Assembly (NCBI GenBank): GCA_937996595.1
Contig: CALKVC010000110.1
Location: forward strand, 1 to 63,096
Length of the DNA stretch: 63,096 nt
Direction of reading: 5' to 3'
Source of the DNA: an uncultured Chitinophagaceae bacterium
Lineage (GTDB): Bacteria > Bacteroidota > Bacteroidia > Chitinophagales > Chitinophagaceae
In this document: positions 44,759 to 53,671 of the stretch, in pieces
Position numbering within the stretch: position 1 is the stretch's first letter
Layout: each line of letters opens with the position of its first letter
Notes under the pieces: model-generated
Seen by the model: only the letters and a program-made list of their open reading frames with translations
The model's database searches: none
What the model was told of the DNA's origin: nothing
Program-made: the position numbers and the translations under genes

Positions 44759-46066
44759 TCAGCTAATTCTTGTAATGTCGGCCCCCAGTTGCCTTAGCCT
44801 TTCATCAATGAACTGGTAGCCCCTGTCAATCTGTTCAATATTCTGTATAGTACTTTTGCCGGTTGCACTTAAAGCGGCAATGAGCAATGCAACACCGGCA
44901 CGTATATCCGGGCTGCTCATGGTGATACCTCGTAAATGCTGTTCCCTTTCAAGCCCAATTACAACAGCCCTGTGCGGATCGCACAAGATGATCTGTGCAC
45001 CCATTTCAATCAGTTTATCTACAAAGAACAACCTGCTTTCAAACATTTTCTGATGAATGAGTACACTGCCGTTTGCCTGTATGGCGGTAACAATGATGAT
45101 ACTAAGCAGGTCTGGTGTAAAACCGGGCCAGGGATGATCATATACGGTTAATATGGCGCCATCCAGGTATTTGCTTACCTTATAAGTTTCCTGGGCGGGA
45201 ATATGAATATCATCGCCTATAAATTCCATCTGTATGCCCAGTTGCCTGAATTTATCAGGTATCATACCCAATTCACTGATACCTGCATTTTTAATCGTTA
45301 TCTCGCTTTGTGTCATGGCGGCAAGTCCTATAAAACTTCCCACTTCTATCATATCGGGCAGCATGGTATGGCTGGTTCCGTTCAGTTTTTCCACCCCATG
45401 AACAACCAGCATATTGCTGGCAATACCATCGATTCGTGCCCCCATGCGCACCAGCATCCTGCACAATTGCTGTATATACGGCTCGCAGGCTGCGTTATAG
45501 ATGGTTGTACTGCCTTTAGCCAGCACAGCAGCCATCAGTATGTTTGCGGTTCCGGTAACACTGGGTTCGTCCAGCAGCATGTATGCACCATTCAGTTCTT
45601 CCGCTTCCAGTTTAAAAAAACCGGTATGATCATTATAGTTGAAGGTTGCCCCCAGCTTTTCAAACCCGATGATATGGGTATCAAGCCTCCTGCGGCCGAT
45701 CTTATCGCCACCGGGTTTGGGCAGGTAGGCTTTCTTAAACCTCGACAGCAGCGGGCCGGCCAACATAACGGATCCGCGTAAACGCCCACTTTTCTTATGG
45801 TATGATTCGCTTTGCAGGTATTCCACATCCACATCATCAGCTTTAAAACGGCAGGTATGCCTGTCTATCCTGTTCACTTTCACGTTCATTTCCTGCAGCA
45901 GTTCTATCAGCAGGTTCACATCTATGATATCCGGAATATTATTTACCAGTACCTCATCTGCAGTAAGCAAAACGGCACTTATTATCTGAAGGGCTTCATT
46001 TTTGGCGCCCTGCGGGGTTATTTCTCCGGAAAGTTTCTTTCCGCCCCTAACTTCAAATATGCTCAT
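44759..46066 (-). CDS. murA: UDP-N-acetylglucosamine 1-carboxyvinyltransferase
   Basis: First committed step of peptidoglycan synthesis: transfer of enolpyruvate from PEP to UDP-GlcNAc. The 435-residue protein has K22-N23 of the active site (GAKNEAL) and the loop PKPGGDKIGRR. The usual catalytic Cys of that loop (Cys115 in E. coli) is Asp121 here, a replacement known to keep activity and block fosfomycin adduct formation. Six-fold EPSP-synthase-type repeats are visible throughout. Confidence 0.96.
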   Translation of the reverse strand: MSIFEVRGGKKLSGEITPQGAKNEALQIISAVLLTADEVLVNNIPDIIDVNLLIELLQEMNVKVNRIDRHTCRFKADDVDVEYLQSESYHKKSGRLRGSVMLAGPLLSRFKKAYLPKPGGDKIGRRRLDTHIIGFEKLGATFNYNDHTGFFKLEAEELNGAYMLLDEPSVTGTANILMAAVLAKGSTTIYNAACEPYIQQLCRMLVRMGARIDGIASNMLVVHGVEKLNGTSHTMLPDMIEVGSFIGLAAMTQSEITIKNAGISELGMIPDKFRQLGIQMEFIGDDIHIPAQETYKVSKYLDGAILTVYDHPWPGFTPDLLSIIIVTAIQANGSVLIHQKMFESRLFFVDKLIEMGAQIILCDPHRAVVIGLEREQHLRGITMSSPDIRAGVALLIAALSATGKSTIQNIEQIDRGYQFIDERLRQLGADITRIS

Positions 46067-46080
46067 CAGGTATCATTTAT

Positions 46081-46118
46081 TGCACGAATTAAAATTAAAT
46101 ACACGAATTACACGAATT
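46081..46118. repeat. CACGAATT short repeat cluster
   Basis: CACGAATT occurs at 46083, 46102 and 46111, the last two nine bases apart. This is a fragment of the ACACGAATT-type repeat family common in intergenic DNA. Upstream of murA. Confidence 0.5.
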
Positions 46119-46241
46119 ATTCTCCGCAAAAACGCCAACTTGTTTTTACATGTTGATTGTGTATATGCCAGGCTGGTAATTGTATATGAAAAACCCTGAT
46201 GCAATCTGTACACCAGGGTAATATTCAGTTCATTCAGTTTC

Positions 46242-46955
46242 TTAATATCGTTTTTTAAAATTGCGGTTATTGTCGCGTCCGCCGTTACCGCTTCTGTTAT
46301 CACGGCCACCGCCACGGTTATCGCGGCCGCCACCCCGGTTATCACGGCTGCCGAAATTCTTTCTGAACTGGTTACGGCCTGCTCCGCTAAAATCGTCCCT
46401 GTCCATATGGCTGTCGGTACGATGTTTTACAAAAGGCCTGTTATTGAATTCAAGCTGCCCCTTGGTCATGGTACTCAGTTCGCTTTGAATAGAATCGTCG
46501 TGTACCAGTTCCTTATGCCAGTTGCTATAAGTAAGTTTCATGTAATAGGCAATTGCATTGGCAAAACCCTGTCTTTTTTCCGGGTTTTCCTCTTTCAGCG
46601 CCTTATCTATCACCACTTCAATATTTTTACCCAGGTGGTTGAAGCGTGGATATTTTTTGGGGTACCTCAGCCTTTCCGGTTTTGCTTTTAATGTTTCCCT
46701 GGTTGGTATGGGGTACGGACTGTCTACATCCAGTTTAAAATCGCTGATAAGGAACAGGTGATCCCATAATTTATGCCTGAAATCCTCCACATTTTTCAGG
46801 TGGGGGTTCAGGAAACCCATTAATTCTATCACGGCATAGGCATTTTTCTGGCGTTCTTCCCTGTCCTGTATGGTTAACAGGTGTTCCACCATTTTCTGGA
46901 TATGCCGTCCATATTCCCTCATCACTAAAAAATTCCTGGTTGTATTATACTCCAT
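46242..46955 (-). CDS. DUF4290 protein with Arg/Gly-rich tail
   Basis: A 237-residue, Bacteroidota-typical protein of unknown function. The conserved DUF4290 region (about 1-180) is helical: MREYGRHIQKMVEHLL, VIELMGFLNPHLKN, FRHKLWDHLF, PRFNHLGKNIE. From about residue 191 the tail is disordered and built of GRDNRGG-type repeats, resembling eukaryotic RGG boxes that bind RNA. Usually found just upstream of murA, as here. RNA binding is inference from the tail. Confidence 0.85.
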   Translation of the reverse strand: MEYNTTRNFLVMREYGRHIQKMVEHLLTIQDREERQKNAYAVIELMGFLNPHLKNVEDFRHKLWDHLFLISDFKLDVDSPYPIPTRETLKAKPERLRYPKKYPRFNHLGKNIEVVIDKALKEENPEKRQGFANAIAYYMKLTYSNWHKELVHDDSIQSELSTMTKGQLEFNNRPFVKHRTDSHMDRDDFSGAGRNQFRKNFGSRDNRGGGRDNRGGGRDNRSGNGGRDNNRNFKKRY

Positions 46956-46977
46956 TTTATGGTTTTTACGCTTTTAG

Positions 46978-46985
46978 CAAATGTA
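46978..46985 (-). promoter_or_regulatory. -7 promoter element of the DUF4290 gene
   Basis: On the minus strand TACATTTG, exact TAnnTTTG; a TTG 17 bases upstream fits a -33 element. Confidence 0.6.
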
Positions 46986-47019
46986 CACAATTAATACCGA
47001 AACAAGCCTGGCAAAGGAT

Positions 47020-47433
47020 TTAGCGAAAATGGAACTTCCTGCAATAGAATATGGCCAGTAATATGCCTGCAGAATCTGCTGCCCAGTCCAGCAGGTCGAA
47101 ACTGCGGGTTGGAACAAAGAATTTCTGAATGAATTCTGTAGTCAGCCCCCATATACAGGCGGCAATGCCGATCCTGATAAAATAGTGCCGCTTTACTTTT
47201 TTAAACAGGTTAGATTCTGCAATAGGCAGCAGGAAAAGGAATGTCATTACCGCAAACATCAGGGCATGCACCCATTTATCCAGGTAAGATATGTTTAGCC
47301 AGCGGTTTTTGGCCGACAATTCATCTTCCGGCAGCACAACCAGTATGAAAACAATGATAAAACAAGCTATTGCCGGCCCGAAACTTTTTAATGTTAAGGC
47401 TTTTCCGGAAGGGGTTCCGTTATTTCTTTGCAT
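47020..47433 (-). CDS. VanZ family protein
   Basis: A 137-residue membrane protein with four predicted helices and the VanZ-like motifs LDKWVHALMFAVMTFLF and WGLTTEFIQKFFVPTRSFDLLDWAADSAG. The VanZ family is named after teicoplanin resistance, but most members have unknown roles. Downstream of gcvH by 47 bp, a pairing common in Bacteroidota. Confidence 0.88.
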   Translation of the reverse strand: MQRNNGTPSGKALTLKSFGPAIACFIIVFILVVLPEDELSAKNRWLNISYLDKWVHALMFAVMTFLFLLPIAESNLFKKVKRHYFIRIGIAACIWGLTTEFIQKFFVPTRSFDLLDWAADSAGILLAIFYCRKFHFR

Positions 47434-47480
47434 AGAATATTCCAGATGAGTAAGTACGATCAGTGTTTACCGTCAACCAA

Positions 47481-47858
47481 TCAGCCAACCAGTTTCACAT
47501 AATCATCAGCAGAAAGCAATTTTTCTATGGCTGCCGGGTTATCAACAGTCATTTTAACCATCCAGCCTTCTCCGTATGGATCGCTGTTTACCAATTCCGG
47601 TTGCGATTCCAGCGCCGGGTTTATTTCCGTAATGGTTCCGGCGGCAGGCAGAAAAAGGTCGCTCACCGTTTTAACCGCTTCCACTGTCCCGAACACTTCT
47701 TCAGCAGCCAGGGCTTTTCCTTTTGCACTGATATCCACATAAACGATATCCCCCAGTTCATGTTGTGCAAAATCTGTAATACCGATTGTGGCGATATTAC
47801 CTTCCAGCTTTATCCATTCATGGTCTTTGGTATAACGCAGGTTTTCGGGATAATTCAT
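47481..47858 (-). CDS. gcvH: Glycine cleavage system H protein
   Basis: Lipoyl carrier protein of the glycine cleavage complex. The 125-residue protein has the lipoylation site EAVKTVSD at K63, preceded by the usual FGTVE, and TKDHEWI near the N-terminus. No gcvP or gcvT is nearby. H protein may also serve as a lipoate donor. Confidence 0.97.
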   Translation of the reverse strand: MNYPENLRYTKDHEWIKLEGNIATIGITDFAQHELGDIVYVDISAKGKALAAEEVFGTVEAVKTVSDLFLPAAGTITEINPALESQPELVNSDPYGEGWMVKMTVDNPAAIEKLLSADDYVKLVG

Positions 47859-47934
47859 TTTTAATTATTTATAGGTTAATATTAGTATTATAAGTAGCTG
47901 CAATTTAGCAGAAATATTACATCTTTATCCTGAT

Positions 47935-48705
47935 TTATTTCATCAGTACCATGCGCATACGTACATCCCCAAATGGCCTGTTATTATTATCCCGGGGAAC
48001 ATTTGAAATTTTGGAAATCACCTCCAGCCCGCTTTCCACTTCACCAAAAACCGTATAATCCTGGTCAAGGAATGCGGTACCACCAATAGATTTGTATAAA
48101 CTTCTTTGTGCTGCCGTATACTTTATGCCTTTACGCTGTTCCATGGTATTTAGCATTTCATCATTAACAACATTGCCTTCAACCAGGTAAAACTGGCAGG
48201 CGCTGCTTGCTTTTTCGGGGTTACCGTCACGGGCTGCAGCCAATGCGCCTTTTTTATGGATAAGCCCTTTCCTGAATTCGGCTGGTATTCGCTGCATGTC
48301 GCCGCCACCATTACCCAGCATGGTTCCGGCTGCTGCATTTTTGCTTAACGGATCGCCACCCTGTATCATGAACCCGGGTATAACACGGTGAAACATGAGG
48401 CTGTCGTAAAAACCCTGTTCAACCAGTTTTACAAAATTATCCCTGTGCAGGGGTGTAGAATCGTACAGCTTTACGATTATTACACCCGAATCGGTAATAA
48501 TTTTAACCCGTACAGATCCAGCAGTTGACAGGTCTGCAACCGGCTTTGCCGCAACAGGTTTGTTTTGCGGTGTTGCCTTTTTTACTGATTTAGGCTTTTG
48601 CGGTACGGCTTTTTTTACCTGTGCCATATTGCTGTTGATAAAAAGCAGGTTACAAGCCAGAACAAATAAGAAACAGATTGTAAACTTTTTTTGCATCGGG
48701 TTCAT
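47935..48705 (-). CDS. Exported cyclophilin-type peptidyl-prolyl isomerase
   Basis: A 256-residue periplasmic PPIase. Signal peptide (about 1-28), then a Lys/Pro/Ala linker (about 30-62), then a cyclophilin domain with FHRVIPGFMIQGGDP, the Gln in CQFYLVEG and FGEVESGLEVI. The insertion AAAGTMLGNGGGDMQRIPAEF is typical of bacterial cyclophilins. By family it helps fold exported proteins. Confidence 0.93.
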   Translation of the reverse strand: MNPMQKKFTICFLFVLACNLLFINSNMAQVKKAVPQKPKSVKKATPQNKPVAAKPVADLSTAGSVRVKIITDSGVIIVKLYDSTPLHRDNFVKLVEQGFYDSLMFHRVIPGFMIQGGDPLSKNAAAGTMLGNGGGDMQRIPAEFRKGLIHKKGALAAARDGNPEKASSACQFYLVEGNVVNDEMLNTMEQRKGIKYTAAQRSLYKSIGGTAFLDQDYTVFGEVESGLEVISKISNVPRDNNNRPFGDVRMRMVLMK

Positions 48706-48775
48706 ACTAATTTAATGTTTTATAAAAGTGCGTAAAAATAGTAAAAATGGATTACTTGTGGTTTGAAGTTTGAGG

Positions 48776-49123
48776 TTAGAATCCTAATTTGGAGAAATAA
48801 AGCAACACATGGTCTTTCAGGAAGTTTTCCTGTTCAAAGGTTTCCAGTTCCGGTAAAGGCTTTAGTTGGGAAAAATGCGGCCAGCCCTCGTCGTCGTATC
48901 CATCCAGTGCATAATATCCGCTGGCAGACAAAATAGTACATACTGCGATATGCATCAGGTCCTGCTTCTGTTCTTTGGAAAAATCCTGCGGTCCCTGCCC
49001 CAATTCCTGTACCCCGATAAGCAATAACACACCATTCATATCGGGCTTTATATTGAACCGTTCCTTAAGCCTGATCCGTAGTTTAAGCCACCTTACCTGT
49101 AGGTCTTCTTCTGCATGCTGCAT
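48776..49123 (-). CDS. Conserved hypothetical protein
   Basis: A 115-residue protein I do not recognise. It has a basic N-terminal helix (VRWLKLRIRLKERF) and an acidic, aromatic C-terminal half (YYALDGYDDEGWPHFSQLKPLPELETFEQENFLKDHVLLYFSKLGF). No membrane helix or signal peptide. I chose ATG 49123 (MQHAEEDLQ); the longer frame to 49246 would run into the serS promoter region. Divergent from serS. Confidence 0.7.
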   Translation of the reverse strand: MQHAEEDLQVRWLKLRIRLKERFNIKPDMNGVLLLIGVQELGQGPQDFSKEQKQDLMHIAVCTILSASGYYALDGYDDEGWPHFSQLKPLPELETFEQENFLKDHVLLYFSKLGF

Positions 49124-49256
49124 GTAACAAAAATAAGTATAAAGGAGTAATGACAGCAACGGGAAACAAACAGGCCTTCCTGTTGCCCCATATACAGAAA
49201 ATACCGGATAATTTGCCGGGATACCGGCCGGGCCTGATTTATACATAATTCAGGTT

Positions 49257-49264
49257 TATATTTG
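49257..49264 (+). promoter_or_regulatory. -7 promoter element of serS
   Basis: TATATTTG, exact TAnnTTTG, 29 bp before the serS ATG. Confidence 0.55.
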
Positions 49265-49293
49265 CCTGCGGAAAGTTAAAATCCATCAATGTC

Positions 49294-50577
49294 ATGTTAC
49301 AGATTAATTATATAAGGCAAAACACAGAAGAGGTTAAGAAAAGGCTGGCAGTAAAAAACTTCAAAAATACCGGGCTGGTAGATGAACTGCTTCAACTGGA
49401 TGAAAACCTGCGCCAGCAGAAAACAGCCACTGAAACACTGCAGGCTGCCATTAATACGGCCTCCAAAGAAATTGGCATACTGATGGGCAAAGGCGAAAAA
49501 GATGAAGCTGAGGCCAAAAAACAACAGGTTACCGTTTTAAAAAACGAGCTGGCGGAAAAAACCGGCACCCTCGCTTCGCTGGAAGAAGAATTTAACAGCA
49601 GGTTGCTGTTACTGCCTAATCTTCCGCATGTAAGCGTTCCCGTTGGAACCCTTCCCGAGCACAATGAAGTGGTACGGGAAGGAGGAACAAAACCCATGTT
49701 GCCTGAAAATGCCCAACCACACTGGGAACTGATCAAAAAATATGACCTCGTGGATTTTGAAACAGGCGTTAAGATCACCGGTAGCGGGTTCCCGCTTTAT
49801 AAAGGCAAAGGGGCCAAACTGCAACGGGCGCTGATACAGTATTTTCTTGATTATAATACCGAAGCAGGTTACACGGAATACCTGCCTCCGCTGATGGTAA
49901 ACGAAGCCACTGCTTACGGAACCGGGCAGCTTCCGGACAAGGAAGGCCAGATGTACCATGTAACGGCAGATGGTTTCTACCTGATTCCAACAGCGGAAGT
50001 TCCGGTTACCAATGTGTATCGCGATGAGATCATAAAAGAAAGCGATATACCGGTAAAAATGACTGCCTATACGCCCTGTTTCCGCCGCGAAGCAGGTAGC
50101 TTTGGCGCAGATGTACGGGGGCTGAACCGGGTTCACCAGTTTGACAAAGTGGAGATCATACAACTGGTGCATCCTCAGAACAGCTATAATACCCTGGAAG
50201 AGATGGTTCACCATGTAGAACGGCTGCTGCAGTTCCTTGAATTACCATACAGGATACTTCGTTTATGCGGTGGCGATATGAGCTTTACTTCTGCCCTCAC
50301 ATACGATTTTGAAGTATTCAGCGCCGCCCAGCAAAAATGGCTGGAAGTGAGTTCTGTGAGTAATTTTGAGGGTTTCCAGACAAACCGCATGAAGATCCGG
50401 CACAAGGACGAATCCGGCAAAACACAACTGCTGCATTCACTCAACGGCAGTTCACTGGCATTGCCAAGGATAGTGGCGGCACTGCTAGAGAATAATCAAA
50501 AGGAAGATGGCATCCATTTACCCAATGTACTTCAACATTATTTTGGAGGGGCTAAGATAGAAAAGCCGTCCATATAA
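49294..50577 (+). CDS. serS: Seryl-tRNA synthetase
   Basis: Class II aminoacyl-tRNA synthetase. The 427-residue protein has the long N-terminal tRNA-binding coiled coil (about 28-100), then motif 1 (RALIQYFLDY), motif 2 (TPCFRREAGSFGADVRGLNRVHQF) and motif 3 (LNGSSLALPRIVAALLEN). Normal length. Confidence 0.97.
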   Translation: MLQINYIRQNTEEVKKRLAVKNFKNTGLVDELLQLDENLRQQKTATETLQAAINTASKEIGILMGKGEKDEAEAKKQQVTVLKNELAEKTGTLASLEEEFNSRLLLLPNLPHVSVPVGTLPEHNEVVREGGTKPMLPENAQPHWELIKKYDLVDFETGVKITGSGFPLYKGKGAKLQRALIQYFLDYNTEAGYTEYLPPLMVNEATAYGTGQLPDKEGQMYHVTADGFYLIPTAEVPVTNVYRDEIIKESDIPVKMTAYTPCFRREAGSFGADVRGLNRVHQFDKVEIIQLVHPQNSYNTLEEMVHHVERLLQFLELPYRILRLCGGDMSFTSALTYDFEVFSAAQQKWLEVSSVSNFEGFQTNRMKIRHKDESGKTQLLHSLNGSSLALPRIVAALLENNQKEDGIHLPNVLQHYFGGAKIEKPSI

Positions 50578-50633
50578 GTTGTTGTCATTGGCGATATTCT
50601 CTGGAATACGGCCATTAAAATGTAATGTAGTTG

Positions 50634-51701
50634 CTATGTCGCAGACTTATCGTTAGTTGTATCATATATCTCCTTTATTTTCCTGTTCATTACATAAAAC
50701 CAGGCTGCCGGTATCATGGCAAGAATCATGCTGCCCGGGTAGCCGGTAGGTAATTGCGGGGCATTTTCGTGGTGGCGGAGTATTTGATATTTCCTGCTGG
50801 CCAGGTAATGATGGTCGCTGTGGCGGCTCAGTTCAAATAACATGATCCTTCCCAATACATGGTTGCTGTTCCAGCTGTGATGAGGCATGGTTCTCTCATA
50901 TTTTCCATCCGACGTCTGTTTTCTTTGTAAGCCATAGTGTTCAATATAATTAACCGTTTCCAGTAAGGCTATTCCAATAAAGGCAGCAGCAATAAAATAC
51001 AAACAAACAAGCCAACCGGCAACATAAGAAATAACAGCAAGCAGGGTTATTTGAATGATATGCGCCTGAATCATTTCATTGCCTAACCCGTAAATGCTTT
51101 TCCCGCTTTTACGGCAATCTTCATTGGCTATTTTCCAGGCAGAGAGATAGGAAAAAATGATGGTGCGGAAATAAAATGTATAAACCGGTTCATTGTACCT
51201 GGCCGAACTGGGATCTTCCGGGGTAGCTACATTTTTATGATGGCCCTTGTTGTGTTCTATAAAAAAATGGATATAGAGCGATGTTGCCAATAGTGCTTTT
51301 GCCAGGAACTGTTCAAACTTGTTTACCCGGTGCCCAAGTTCATGTGCCACATTGATGCCGAAAGTGCCGCATAAGAGTCCCATACTCAGTATCCTGCCTC
51401 CTTTATCCCACACCGTTAGTTCTGCTTGCCCCATTGACATTAAAAAATAGATCAAAGCACCATACTGAAAAGGAACAATAATATAAAGCATATAATCATA
51501 CAACCTGTTTTTTCTGGCCAGTTCCTCTTCTGCAGCTTCCATGTTTTGCTCATCGGGTTTTAGAAAAAGTTCGGTAAGGGGTAATAACACCCAGGCATAT
51601 ATCATGGGCAGCCAGGCAAAAAAACCTGTATACGTAAACGACAGGATTGCCAGCCCGTAAATGCTGATAGGAGACAGATATTTAAATACCCTTATTTGCA
51701 A
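50634..51701 (-). CDS. AlkB-type membrane di-iron hydroxylase (alkane 1-monooxygenase family)
   Basis: A 355-residue membrane protein with the full set of AlkB histidine boxes: HELGHR (120-125), EHNKGHH (149-155), NYIEHYG (251-257) and RHSDHH (293-298). Several transmembrane helices lie before and between them. The NYIEHYGL motif is specific to alkane hydroxylases rather than general desaturases. No rubredoxin or rubredoxin reductase gene is nearby. The only start available is TTG 51701, so the N-terminus is uncertain. It is flanked by a nested interspersed repeat. Confidence 0.87.
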   Translation of the reverse strand: MQIRVFKYLSPISIYGLAILSFTYTGFFAWLPMIYAWVLLPLTELFLKPDEQNMEAAEEELARKNRLYDYMLYIIVPFQYGALIYFLMSMGQAELTVWDKGGRILSMGLLCGTFGINVAHELGHRVNKFEQFLAKALLATSLYIHFFIEHNKGHHKNVATPEDPSSARYNEPVYTFYFRTIIFSYLSAWKIANEDCRKSGKSIYGLGNEMIQAHIIQITLLAVISYVAGWLVCLYFIAAAFIGIALLETVNYIEHYGLQRKQTSDGKYERTMPHHSWNSNHVLGRIMLFELSRHSDHHYLASRKYQILRHHENAPQLPTGYPGSMILAMIPAAWFYVMNRKIKEIYDTTNDKSAT

Positions 51702-51716
51702 AATAATTTATTTTTT

Positions 51717-51881
51717 ACCGCAGAGGCGCTGAGGCGCGAGAAAACAAAGATAATATTTCCTTTCGTCTCAGCTTTCAGCCTTTGTGTCTTTGTGGTGAAA
51801 TAAAATGACCGCAGACACACGAAGACGCTGAATTTAAAAGGAGTTTTTTCATTACATGCTGCGTCTTGGCGCCTCTGCGGT
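51717..51881. repeat. Nested palindromic repeat, ACCGCAGAGGCGC family
   Basis: Outer arms ACCGCAGAGGCGC (51717-51729) and GCGCCTCTGCGGT (51869-51881) are a perfect 13-bp inverted repeat. Inside, TTTGTGTCTTTGTGGTGAAA (about 51781-51800) and GACCGCAGACACACGAAGACGC (about 51807-51828) form a second pair of the same family. It fills most of the divergent gap between the AlkB-like and DUF1800 genes. Confidence 0.75.
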
Positions 51882-51991
51882 TAAAATATATTCCACTATT
51901 TACCGGGCTTACTGGAAATGTTAATTTTTCGCATCATTAAACGTTTCAACAGCCTGCAAGTCTAACTGCCAATATACCTTACATTTACTTC

Positions 51992-53452
51992 ATGGAAATA
52001 TCCAACCGTTTAAAAAACCAGCACCTGTTATGGCGGGCGGGTTTTGGGCCGATGGCAGAAAATGCAGCATCGTTGGACAGCCAAACGCAAAAAAGTTTAT
52101 GGGAGCAGTTAAAAAAAACTTCCGCAGCCGAACCTGTAAAGATTGAAGTTGCCAAAAATAGTTTTGGGGAGATGAACGATGAGATGAAAACTTTGGATGA
52201 TGTACAAAAAACATTGAAAGACCCTGAACAAAGAAAAAAATTAAGGCAGCTTTCCAGGGAAGGATTGAAAGAACTCAATATTACCTGGCTGGAAGAAATG
52301 ATCAGCAGCAAAGCGCAATTAAGGGAAAAGGTGAGTCTATTCTGGCATGGGCATTTTGCCTGCAGGGTGGTTAATATTTTTTTTCAGCAGAACCTGTTGC
52401 ATAGCATACGAACCCATGCACTGGGCAATTTCGGAGATCTGTTGAAAGCCGTAAGCAAATCGCCGGCTATGCTGCAATTCCTCAACAACCAGCAAAACAA
52501 AAAATCGAGCCCCAATGAAAATTTCGCCCGCGAAGTGATGGAACTTTTTACCATGGGCCGGGGCAATTATACAGAACAGGATGTAAAAGAAGCAGCCCGC
52601 GCTTTTACCGGCTGGGGGTTCAACCTGCAGGGTGAATTCGTATTCAGGCCTTTCCAGCACGATAAAGGCAGCAAGACCATTTTAGGCAGAACCGGGAATT
52701 TTACCGGTGATGATGTTTTAAATATCCTGCTGGAACAGCAACAAACAGCTATTCACATTACACGCAAGCTCTACCGTTACCTGGTGAATGAAAATGCCGA
52801 TGAAGAAAAAGTAACCTGGCTGGCAAAGCGCTTTTTCAATAACCAATATAATACCGGTAAACTGCTGGAAGACATATTCAGCAGTGACTGGTTTTACAGT
52901 GAAAAGAATATCGGGACAAGGATCAAATCACCGGTTGAATTGCTGGCAGGAATCCGAAGGTTTTTACCACTACAATTAGACAACGATCAAACACAGCTTC
53001 TTTTACAAAAAGTACTGGGGCAGGTATTGTTCTTTCCGCCCAATGTGGCTGGTTGGCCGGGTGGAAGGAGCTGGATTGACAGCAGCACCCTGATGGTAAG
53101 GCTGCAGATTCCGCAGGCACTGGTTGCGAAAGAAACATTGAACATCCGGGCAAAAAGCGATGATGATGTTAATATGGGGCAGATAATAGAAGAGCAGGTA
53201 AGGATAAAAAAGAACAGGGCGATTGTAGACAAAGGCGGATCTGCATCCATTGACTGGACGCCGGTTGTAAATATATTTGAAAAAACTACCAGGGAAAATC
53301 TTCCGGCAACAATTACCAGCATCCTATTACAATCTAGTAGCAACACCGGAACAGCTGTAATTGAAAAATATACCAGTTCAGAAAGCAGGGAAGAATTTAT
53401 TAAATCGTGGATCATTCGTTTGATGAGTACACCGGAATACCAGATGTGTTGA
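51992..53452 (+). CDS. DUF1800 family protein
   Basis: A 486-residue protein with the DUF1800 signature: KVSLFWHGHFAC near residue 110, NFAREVMELFTMGRGNYTEQDVKEAARAFTGW near 170-200, and FFPPNVAGWPGGRSWI near 348. It has no clear signal peptide. It is followed by a DUF1501 gene, the usual partner. The pair is widespread in Bacteroidota and Planctomycetota and its function is unknown; export or surface polymer handling has been suggested. Confidence 0.9.
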   Translation: MEISNRLKNQHLLWRAGFGPMAENAASLDSQTQKSLWEQLKKTSAAEPVKIEVAKNSFGEMNDEMKTLDDVQKTLKDPEQRKKLRQLSREGLKELNITWLEEMISSKAQLREKVSLFWHGHFACRVVNIFFQQNLLHSIRTHALGNFGDLLKAVSKSPAMLQFLNNQQNKKSSPNENFAREVMELFTMGRGNYTEQDVKEAARAFTGWGFNLQGEFVFRPFQHDKGSKTILGRTGNFTGDDVLNILLEQQQTAIHITRKLYRYLVNENADEEKVTWLAKRFFNNQYNTGKLLEDIFSSDWFYSEKNIGTRIKSPVELLAGIRRFLPLQLDNDQTQLLLQKVLGQVLFFPPNVAGWPGGRSWIDSSTLMVRLQIPQALVAKETLNIRAKSDDDVNMGQIIEEQVRIKKNRAIVDKGGSASIDWTPVVNIFEKTTRENLPATITSILLQSSSNTGTAVIEKYTSSESREEFIKSWIIRLMSTPEYQMC

Positions 53453-53671
53453 GGAAGAAGTTGTAAGTCAATAATTGTAAGTGATGAGTAGTTAATTTTC
53501 AATAAAACAGCTTCTTAAGATATACCTGCTAATAATAAATATAGTTCTCGTGTTTACATTGCTTTACGAACGGCTAATAGCTTAATTCTTAAAAATAAAA
53601 TAATTAAATTCCTTCGTTTAAACCTTGCAAACAATATAAAATCCGTTCTGCTAACAACTAACAACTCTATC

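Noticed and set aside
49124..49246. 41-residue upstream extension of the hypothetical gene before serS
   Set aside because: It runs into the serS promoter region, and its composition (Pro, Gly and Leu runs) looks like translated intergenic DNA.
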